The position numbers were made by a program, and so were the translations under genes. A stretch of DNA of 38,971 nt, from IMG/VR virus record IMGVR_UViG_3300044630_001509, positions 1 to 38,971 of that record, one strand, 5' to 3'. This document shows positions 1-5,903 of the stretch, one piece after another (position 1 is the first letter of the stretch; each line of letters begins with the position of its first letter). Source of the DNA: a virus. The notes beneath the pieces are model-generated. The model worked only from the letters and a program-made list of their open reading frames with translations. It searched no databases and was not told the origin of the DNA.

Positions 1-148
1 TTGCTGCGGCCTTGTGTGCAGCATCTGACCCTTTGACTCCATGCACACGTTTGGCCCATGGTGCTTTAGTTAGAAGGTCGGCATAATGCATATCGGCATT
101 AGGTTCGTCATAGCTGAGAAATACAATATCAAATTCTACTATTTTCAT
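1..148 (-). CDS. Glycosyltransferase-like protein, N-terminal fragment (gene runs off the left edge)
   Basis: An ATG at 148 opens a frame that stays open to the window edge (49 codons). The protein begins MKIVEFDIVFLSYDEPNAD and continues through WAKRVHGVKGSDAAHKAAA. I recall this FLSYDEPNAD ... AKRVHGV.G...AHKAAA pattern from T4-like aquatic phage proteins that look like nucleotide-sugar transferases with a GT-A fold. The catalytic part is outside the window, so the activity is not confirmed. The start overlaps the stop of the preceding gene as ATGA (148-145), which implies translational coupling and makes this the last visible member of the operon starting at 2808. Two more GT-A-like genes upstream in the same operon support a sugar-transfer role. 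The family call comes from recall and context, not a search. Confidence 0.55.
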   Translation of the reverse strand, partial: MKIVEFDIVFLSYDEPNADMHYADLLTKAPWAKRVHGVKGSDAAHKAAA

Positions 149-774
149 TTTATGTCAATCAAATAATTTTTAAAAATTCTTCTTGTGTATAAACTGAATT
201 TAGGCGGCAAAGACAGATTGGTAAATTTTTTAGATTTTTCTATTAGATCAGAAATTTTTAACGATATTGTATCGTATATAAAATTAGGGTCGTTATAATC
301 TGTAAGAAAAAATCTCATTTCAGTGTCACCAGACCAGGTAATATTTTTTTTCTTTACTGGTTGAAATTTTTCATGTTGGATATATGTTCCTGTATATTCT
401 TCACTTAATTGTAAAGTTAAAGATTTTTCTTCGATGCTATATTCTATGTAAAGATCAATTTTTTCATCATCGGCGTATTGTTTTTCAATAATTCGATGCA
501 GCACATCATCTATCTTAACAGCGGTTTTAACTTCGGCGATTTGAAAAGTATTATCTATAAGATCCACGAAACAAGAACTTATTTTTATCTTACCCTCAAC
601 TATCATTTCGGCTGTTTCTTGATCAACATCTATTGTATATTTTTCATTTCCTAAAACAGATTTTGGCCCTATACAATGTAATGAGCCCGAATTAGGATCA
701 TATACTGCTGTATACTTTGGTTCAGGCAATACCATGTTTTCAAATAGATCTTTTAGATTTTCTATTTCTTCCAT
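145..774 (-). CDS. Hypothetical protein, 209 aa, in the glycosyltransferase operon
   Basis: I do not recognise this protein. It is acidic and soluble in appearance, with no signal peptide, membrane segment or obvious catalytic motif. It begins MEEIENLKDLFENMVLPEPKY and its middle alternates charged and hydrophobic residues as in beta-rich proteins (for example IDLYIEYSIEEKSLTLQL near residues 105-125). The start is supported by AGAGGAA about five bases before the ATG. It overlaps the end of the upstream glycosyltransferase by 13 bases and its own stop overlaps the next start as ATGA. Sitting between glycosyltransferase-type genes suggests a joint role, but nothing in the sequence names one. 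Confidence 0.8.
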   Translation of the reverse strand: MEEIENLKDLFENMVLPEPKYTAVYDPNSGSLHCIGPKSVLGNEKYTIDVDQETAEMIVEGKIKISSCFVDLIDNTFQIAEVKTAVKIDDVLHRIIEKQYADDEKIDLYIEYSIEEKSLTLQLSEEYTGTYIQHEKFQPVKKKNITWSGDTEMRFFLTDYNDPNFIYDTISLKISDLIEKSKKFTNLSLPPKFSLYTRRIFKNYLIDIK

Positions 775-1601
775 ACCAATTCCTCTAAAATGTTAATCAT
801 TTCTTTGTTAATTTTATCTTTTTCAACGTAATGAACAATATCATATTGTTGATAATTTCCTAATTTTAATTGACCTTTTCTATTAAGATAAAATCCTATA
901 TGATCACTCCATGAAGTTGCTGGCCAGGGCCAATTCTGTATCATTGGTTTCATATGGACTACTCTAGGAAATTCTAATTCATAGCTGATGTTATCTTCTA
1001 TACCTAGTATTTTTGCGCTGAGCGCAAATGCTTCGTCGGTTCCTACGATCCTAGGTCTGTATTCAGATAAAAATGTATTCGAAAACTCAGTGGGATTTTT
1101 GATTATATACCGACCCAACGTAAAGAATTCTTTAGCTGATTCAGAATCCGTTTTGAAGAATGTGTATAGTGAATATAAATTAGGTAGATTATTTTTAGTA
1201 AATGCTCTACGATATTCGTCTGAATTAACTAACTCACTTCTATAATTATAAGATTTATTAGTGACATATAGTTCTGTATTAGCGACAAAATAATCAATCC
1301 AATGGCTGTAATCTCGCAGAAATAACATATCGGCATCAAGACACACAGTATTATCAAACGGAGTTAATTGATCCATCCAACTTCTACCATCCCAAAAAGA
1401 TTCTTTATCCCACGCTATCACATGATCAAATACCCAAGCAGAATTTAATTTTTTTACAGCATTGATGTCGTCGGTAACTAACGCCACTTTATCATATCCA
1501 GGTTTCTGTGTATGTTTTATACTTAATGCAAGACCGTAGGCCAATTCGAGATAATCAACTTTATCAGATGTTGAAATAATAATAAGATATCCAAAACTCA
1601 T
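762..1601 (-). CDS. GT-A-type glycosyltransferase (family 8-like), 279 aa
   Basis: This is a probable sugar-nucleotide-dependent glycosyltransferase. The N-terminus (GYLIIISTSDKVDYLELAYG) resembles the first beta-strand and nucleotide-binding loop of GT-A enzymes. A metal-binding DxD motif is visible as LDADML (D89, D91) after a hydrophobic strand, at the spacing usual for GT8-like folds. A later segment, RVVHMKP near residues 212-218, could supply the C-terminal histidine that often completes metal coordination; this is inferred. The start has GGAG five bases upstream. The first bases overlap the stop of the upstream glycosyltransferase as ATGA (1601-1598), so the two are probably translated in series. 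There is no membrane segment, so it should act in the infected cell's cytoplasm. Whether the acceptor is a virion protein, DNA or host glycan cannot be read from sequence. Confidence 0.75.
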   Translation of the reverse strand: MSFGYLIIISTSDKVDYLELAYGLALSIKHTQKPGYDKVALVTDDINAVKKLNSAWVFDHVIAWDKESFWDGRSWMDQLTPFDNTVCLDADMLFLRDYSHWIDYFVANTELYVTNKSYNYRSELVNSDEYRRAFTKNNLPNLYSLYTFFKTDSESAKEFFTLGRYIIKNPTEFSNTFLSEYRPRIVGTDEAFALSAKILGIEDNISYELEFPRVVHMKPMIQNWPWPATSWSDHIGFYLNRKGQLKLGNYQQYDIVHYVEKDKINKEMINILEELVWKK

Positions 1602-2461
1602 TTTATCTCCAAGAGTTTATCTGATTGTCTTATTAAACTTTGTTTATTCATAACATGAATATCTACATTATTCACTGATGCTGCAATATAATTTGAATCT
1701 AAATTTGGAGAAACTAACATTGTTAGTTTTCCTGATGTAGAAACATCTAGTAGAACATCTTTATCTAACATCGATAATACTGGTGGAAGGCTACTAGTAA
1801 TATCAGTTTCGTAACCATCTAATATATGTTTTGCAATACTAAATGCGATGTCATTCCTATATTGTCTACTATCAAATCTAAACAAATCTGAATAGTATTG
1901 ATAATTTTCTCTAATTTGATCTACTAAATTAAAAAATGTTTTCGAATATTCGCTTTTTGAGAACATCACAGTTGTAGCCCAATACAAATGTATTCCTGTA
2001 TCAGAAATATATCTATCGTGATAACCTAATCTTTTTTGATCGTAGATATCATTTATAGCTGAGGAAATTAATATATCCGAATCAACGTCCCAATAATTTT
2101 CTAGTGTATTAGAAAAAATTAAAAAATCACTATCTATTAATAGAGTTCGATCATAGGGAGTTAATTCATATGCAGAATATCTATTGGAATTTATAAACGG
2201 AACTAGTTTATTTTCAACTCCGTCATGCAGATTACGTTGATTATCAGTAACTGGTTTTTCTATTTCAATAATCTTATCAAACACTGATTTGGCTTTTTGA
2301 TAGATTTTAGATTGTTTCATCCATTGAATTGTAAACTTATCTGTTATTAGTGACACAGGAACCTGTAAATATTTTCCAGCTAAATGACCGGACACTATCG
2401 ACATTAACGCATAGTCAACGTCTCTGTTATTATGTGCAAAAATTAATATACCACGTGTCAT
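1598..2461 (-). CDS. GT-A-type glycosyltransferase-like protein, 287 aa
   Basis: This is a second glycosyltransferase-like protein, only distantly similar to its neighbour at 762-1601. The N-terminus MTRGILIFAHNNRDVDYALM fits the first strand and loop of a GT-A fold. A DxD motif occurs as LLIDSDFL (D110, D112), following TPYDRT, which parallels TPFDNT before the DxD of the next gene. That shared context argues for common ancestry and a duplication. The start lacks a clear Shine-Dalgarno and overlaps the upstream stop as ATGA (2461-2458), so translation probably depends on termination-reinitiation. The substrate is unknown. Confidence 0.7.
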   Translation of the reverse strand: MTRGILIFAHNNRDVDYALMSIVSGHLAGKYLQVPVSLITDKFTIQWMKQSKIYQKAKSVFDKIIEIEKPVTDNQRNLHDGVENKLVPFINSNRYSAYELTPYDRTLLIDSDFLIFSNTLENYWDVDSDILISSAINDIYDQKRLGYHDRYISDTGIHLYWATTVMFSKSEYSKTFFNLVDQIRENYQYYSDLFRFDSRQYRNDIAFSIAKHILDGYETDITSSLPPVLSMLDKDVLLDVSTSGKLTMLVSPNLDSNYIAASVNNVDIHVMNKQSLIRQSDKLLEIK

Positions 2462-2808
2462 AGATCTAATAGTTTTTCAACACTTCTGCTTTTTTTCAAA
2501 AGTTCGTACTGCTCATAATATTCTAATGTAGTGGTAAAATATCTATCAAAGATCTCATCTTTGAAAACCTGCAGGTCTTCGATCATTATTGGATTGTTAT
2601 TTACATCGAGAAGAGGCACACCCGACGTTCTGCCTTGATCGATCAACAATTGAACGAATGTAATCAGCGTCTGATCGATTTTAAATATACCGCCATTATA
2701 TCCGTAGGTCAGTGTAGCTGCAATTTTTTCTTTAAGTGTGCGTTTTTGAATTGCAAAGGTTTGTCGATAATTAGCAAATTCTAGAGATTTTTTTAAACGT
2801 TCATCCAT
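2458..2808 (-). CDS. Conserved phage hypothetical protein, 116 aa, first gene of the accessory operon
   Basis: This is a small, largely helical protein beginning MDERLKKSLEFANYRQTFAI and ending KKSRSVEKLLDL. I recall proteins of this shape (ANYR near the start, a YxNGGIF segment, a C-terminal KSRSV) as conserved genes of unknown function in T4-like aquatic phages. No catalytic motif is visible. An AGGA sits seven bases before the ATG. That ribosome-binding site lies inside the right arm of the inverted repeat at 2810-2867, so its translation may depend on which promoter made the transcript. Its stop overlaps the next gene's start, so control here would extend to the glycosyltransferases downstream. 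Confidence 0.75.
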   Translation of the reverse strand: MDERLKKSLEFANYRQTFAIQKRTLKEKIAATLTYGYNGGIFKIDQTLITFVQLLIDQGRTSGVPLLDVNNNPIMIEDLQVFKDEIFDRYFTTTLEYYEQYELLKKSRSVEKLLDL

Positions 2809-2809
2809 G

Positions 2810-2867
2810 TATTTTTCCTAACAATATAGTAGCAGTTTATTTATTTGTTGCTACACTAGGAAAAATA
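2810..2867 (-). promoter_or_regulatory. Nested inverted repeat over the ribosome-binding site, with a late-promoter box in its loop
   Basis: The arms 2810-2820 and 2857-2867 are perfect 11-base inverted repeats (TAGGAAAAATA with TATTTTTCCTA). Inside them a second perfect 6-base pair of arms lies at 2829-2834 and 2849-2854 (TGCTAC with GTAGCA), leaving a 14-base loop. The AGGA ribosome-binding site of the 116-residue gene is in the promoter-distal outer arm, so an RNA reading through from the fibre gene upstream would bury it. An RNA started from the box in the loop would lack the other arm and leave it free. There is no U-tract after the stem, so it does not look like a terminator. The repeats are seen directly; the switching role is inferred from T4 precedents. 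Confidence 0.6.
2838..2845 (-). promoter_or_regulatory. Late-promoter-like box AATAAATA
   Basis: The minus strand reads AATAAATA, matching the NATAAATA form described for T4-like cyanophage late promoters and seven of eight positions of T4 TATAAATA. With T4 spacing, transcription would start near 2832, giving a leader of about 24 bases that contains the AGGA of the gene starting at 2808. It lies in the loop of the nested hairpin. Confidence 0.5.
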
Positions 2868-2870
2868 TTT

Positions 2871-4919
2871 TTAAGGAGTTATTGCGCCCACAGTAATTGA
2901 TGGTGTTTCTACTGAGAAAGTGCCAGCTGACACAGGTGTAAGCGTCCCTGATGCTTCGAGAGTGTTTACTGATAAGGACACAGTTCCATCAACAGCATCG
3001 TAGGAAACTGCACCAGGATGTGAATCTAGCCATTCTACTAAGAATTCAATAGTGTTGGCTGTTCCTGAACTATTATCAGATACTGACGGAGTTCTAGCTG
3101 CTATTCTATAGATATTTGCAGAATATGGGCTAGTTGAACTGGCCGTATAAAAATATTGAAAAACGCTTGAAAGTCTGTAGAAATTTTGACCATCATTGGG
3201 TTCTGTTGTTGGACTTGGTTTTACCCCACCAAATGCCACTGTGCCGGCACTGTTTAACAGTGTGGTCCAGGATGAGTTTTGTTGCGATGCGGCACCACCT
3301 GTTCTAGAAGAAATGAATCGGATTTCGCCACCACTGTTAAAAAATGCTCGAGCTTTATTTGCTGTTGTAAACGACACGGTCACTGTACTTTGAATCTTAG
3401 TAGACCATGATACTCCATAGACTCCGGGCCATGTCTGTTGTGCGTTCCAAAAGACACCAACTGATGGGCCAGTTCTTGTAACAGCTTGGCTAGAGTGAAT
3501 TCCAAATCTGTTAGCAAGTAATACATTAGCGAACGGCTGATATGAAGAATATGGAGATGTACCGGAATTAGCTCTGACTAGATCGCCTACAGCCGCTGTT
3601 ACCGGTGCTGGTGCTGATCCAAATTGATGTATCCATGCATTAATTATATCATATCGTAGATTGGCCCATTCATTTACTGTTACTCTACTATCATCAGTTA
3701 CCTGAGAGCTTAACAACGTTTGCCCGTACCCAAAATCAGCTGTTCCTGTTCCCATCACAGATGCTACATTACTTTGTGTGGCATTATAGTCTACTTTCTG
3801 TATTTTTTTATCTAAAATAACAGCTGGCCCACTTGTTATTGATAGATCACCTACCGTGAAAGTTTTTGAAGCAAATCCATTATTTAAAGTTATAACTGCG
3901 GTTTCGTTTCCTTCAGTGGTTGATTCTGAAGCCATAGTTAAAGTAACCGATGCAGTTCCAGTAAGTCCTCCATCAGTACTCGAAACTGTAAAATTACCAG
4001 TGAGTGTGGCTGGGCTGAAATCTGCTGCTGCAACCCCAGTTATGGTATAAGGAAATACAGCGCCATTAGAAACATTTCTAGTTGATAACGTTATCGTTAT
4101 AGGACTGCCTTCTGCCACACCCGGAGATGACGTTGTTATTTTAAATTCAGCTTGGTCGTACTCTACAATGATCAAACCAGTACCGCCTGAACCGCCATTC
4201 TGAGCACCTAGTGTTAGAGCAGGTGCCGGTGGTGAATTATTATTATTCGCTAATGTACCAAATGTAGTTAATGTTCCGCCTGCACTACCCCCGCCACCGC
4301 CACCTCCGGTATTTGCTGCACCGTTAGCACCAGATCCTTCGCTTCCTCCACGGCCACCACCACCTGCTCCACCGTATGGAGAAGCCACTGGTCGAGCAGA
4401 ACCAGCAGAATATGTTCCGTTTCCGCCGCCGCCGCCTCCACCATACGCAGTTCCATTGAATAAATATCCGTTTCCGCCAAAACCGCCAGATGTACCAGCG
4501 ATTCCATTAGCTCCAGAACCGGCTCCGCCTCCTCCAATTCCACTACCAGTCACTGCACCGCTGTAATTTGTAGTTGTTGATAGAATCAGTGATGAACTTG
4601 CACCACCTGTTCCTGTACTGCCGCCAGATCCGCCAGCTACAGTAGTTGATCCGAACGTAGTCGTTCCACCATTCCCACCATTCGCAGCACCTGCTGAACC
4701 TAATGTATATGTAACTGTTCCTCCAGGGGTTACAGAAATGCCCATAACATATCTAACTCGGCCACCGCCACCGCCACCGCCACCGTTGGTAGTTCCATTA
4801 CCGGCTCCGCCACCACCACCACCACCTACAAGAAATGCATTTACCAAAAAGCAATCAGAGGGAACTGTCCAACTAGATGAAGGAACTGTAGAAGTAAGGG
4901 TGACTGTTTGCAATGCCAT
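2871..4919 (-). CDS. Glycine-rich tail-fibre or adhesin-like protein, 682 aa
   Basis: This is a probable virion adhesin or fibre component with three parts. Residues ~1-255 are a glycine-rich domain: a short beta segment (TVPSDCFLVNAFLVGG) leads into runs of seven to eight glycines, as in the glycine-rich domains of many phage fibres. Residues ~265-360 look like a Calx-beta or Ig-like beta-sandwich (VAEGSPITITLSTRN ... TEGNETAVITLNNG). Residues ~365-682 are paralogous to the whole neighbouring 313-residue protein, sharing FFNSGGxIRFxSSRTGGA, TSPYSANxYxI and DSHP/DTHP elements. In T2-type gp38 adhesins, glycine-rich motifs form polyglycine-II sandwiches at the tip; a similar fold here is inference. 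AGGAAG lies upstream of the ATG at a rather long spacing. Confidence 0.75.
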   Translation of the reverse strand: MALQTVTLTSTVPSSSWTVPSDCFLVNAFLVGGGGGGGAGNGTTNGGGGGGGGRVRYVMGISVTPGGTVTYTLGSAGAANGGNGGTTTFGSTTVAGGSGGSTGTGGASSSLILSTTTNYSGAVTGSGIGGGGAGSGANGIAGTSGGFGGNGYLFNGTAYGGGGGGGNGTYSAGSARPVASPYGGAGGGGRGGSEGSGANGAANTGGGGGGGSAGGTLTTFGTLANNNNSPPAPALTLGAQNGGSGGTGLIIVEYDQAEFKITTSSPGVAEGSPITITLSTRNVSNGAVFPYTITGVAAADFSPATLTGNFTVSSTDGGLTGTASVTLTMASESTTEGNETAVITLNNGFASKTFTVGDLSITSGPAVILDKKIQKVDYNATQSNVASVMGTGTADFGYGQTLLSSQVTDDSRVTVNEWANLRYDIINAWIHQFGSAPAPVTAAVGDLVRANSGTSPYSSYQPFANVLLANRFGIHSSQAVTRTGPSVGVFWNAQQTWPGVYGVSWSTKIQSTVTVSFTTANKARAFFNSGGEIRFISSRTGGAASQQNSSWTTLLNSAGTVAFGGVKPSPTTEPNDGQNFYRLSSVFQYFYTASSTSPYSANIYRIAARTPSVSDNSSGTANTIEFLVEWLDSHPGAVSYDAVDGTVSLSVNTLEASGTLTPVSAGTFSVETPSITVGAITP

Positions 4920-4921
4920 AT

Positions 4922-4963
4922 CGTAATTATCTTCCTTTTGTTGTGCTATTTAACACTATTACG
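4922..4963 (-). promoter_or_regulatory. Inverted repeat flanking a weak late-promoter-like box before the glycine-rich gene
   Basis: Six-base arms at 4922-4927 and 4958-4963 (ATTACG with CGTAAT) flank GTTAAATA (4947-4954), which matches six of eight positions of the T4 late box. The proximal arm lies between the AGGAAG and the ATG at 4919. The layout resembles the stronger structure at 2810-2867, but the arms are short and AT-rich, so chance is a real possibility. Confidence 0.25.
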
Positions 4964-5900
4964 TGGCAGTGATAGCAGATATTGAATAAGATGGACTAGT
5001 GATAGAGAATGAACCACTAGGTATTAACGATCCTGCTGCTTTTAATTCTTCGACTGTGAGACTAAGAGTTCCGTTTACTAGATCTCCCGGAGGGTCAGGA
5101 TGAGTATCAACATAATTATCTCCCCACGTAATTCTAAATGTCACTACGCTAGCTGTACCATTTACATTGGTTGGGTCTGTACAGTTACACAATGCTTCTA
5201 TTTTATAGAAATTTGCTGAGTAAGGACTACTTGAAGATACAATGTACCATTGTTGGTATGATGTAGTTAGAGTATAGAAGTTAACAGTTGCGGGAGTTTG
5301 TGCTCCAAAATTAATAGTACCTGCTGCGGTGCTTAACAAATTTGTCCATGCATTGTTTTGCGAAGTTGATGCTCCGCCTGTTCTCGAACTGGTGAATCTT
5401 ATTTTACCACCACTGTTGAAAAAATATCTAGCGTCGTTGGCTGTAGCAAAAGTCACTGTTAGAGTGCATTGGCTCTGTGTGGTCCAAGATCCTGTTCTAG
5501 ATATCACTCCTGTACTAGTTTGCCCGGTCATTGTTGGTAATGATAAAACAGATTGTCCTGCACCTATATTAAATCTATTCAGTATCGCTTGTTCTGCTAA
5601 GGTGTCATAGTTGGTATTAGGGTATCCAGCACCGTAACCAATAAAATCTCCGCTGGCCACTGTTATTATAGTTGGTAATACTCCGTCTTGATGAACCTTG
5701 GCGTTTGTTAAATCATAACGCAGAAGATCCCACTGAGCTTTAGTTATATTGTTACCAGCAAATGTTGCAGAACTAGCTATGGGCTGACCGTATCCTTGTT
5801 GCCCTGATCCAGTACCGAGCACAGCAATAATTTTATTTCTTATAGCATTATAGTCTGTGGCCGCAATTCTTTGTGGGCTTTCTGTGTCAAACTTAGGCAT
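4959..5900 (-). CDS. Fibre-associated structural protein, 313 aa, paralogous to the C-terminal half of the glycine-rich protein
   Basis: This probable virion protein begins MPKFDTESPQRIAATDYNAI. Its full length aligns by eye with residues ~365-682 of the next gene. Shared elements in order are DYNAxxxxVxxVxGTG, WxxLRYDxxNAxxHQ, FFNSGGxIRFxSSRTGGA, SPYSANxYxI, a D(S/T)HP turn and VxxL(K)AxGxL. The conserved DYNAIRNK-type start and the beta-rich remainder suggest a folded, possibly trimeric, fibre module rather than an enzyme. It starts two bases after the stop of the 591-residue fibre gene, so it may be co-translated with it. The function is not known to me. Confidence 0.75.
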   Translation of the reverse strand: MPKFDTESPQRIAATDYNAIRNKIIAVLGTGSGQQGYGQPIASSATFAGNNITKAQWDLLRYDLTNAKVHQDGVLPTIITVASGDFIGYGAGYPNTNYDTLAEQAILNRFNIGAGQSVLSLPTMTGQTSTGVISRTGSWTTQSQCTLTVTFATANDARYFFNSGGKIRFTSSRTGGASTSQNNAWTNLLSTAAGTINFGAQTPATVNFYTLTTSYQQWYIVSSSSPYSANFYKIEALCNCTDPTNVNGTASVVTFRITWGDNYVDTHPDPPGDLVNGTLSLTVEELKAAGSLIPSGSFSITSPSYSISAITAT

Positions 5901-5903
5901 TTT

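Noticed and set aside
2810-2867. The nested inverted repeat as a rho-independent terminator
   Set aside because: There is no U-tract after the stem on the minus strand, the outer stem is AT-rich, and a ribosome-binding site and start codon follow immediately.
4441-4460. Plus-strand AATAAATA inside the glycine-rich gene as a late promoter
   Set aside because: It lies within a coding region, faces no gene on that strand, and such 8-base AT-rich matches are expected by chance.
4268-4543. Minus-strand frame of 91 codons overlapping the glycine-rich gene in another frame
   Set aside because: It is the frame-shifted reading of GGN-rich DNA (giving E, A, V, L runs). No start signal is visible and the main frame explains the sequence.
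4261-4830. Repetitive CCN-rich DNA as a CRISPR-like or intergenic repeat array
   Set aside because: The repeats are triplets in frame with glycine codons of a single coding sequence and have no spacer-repeat periodicity.
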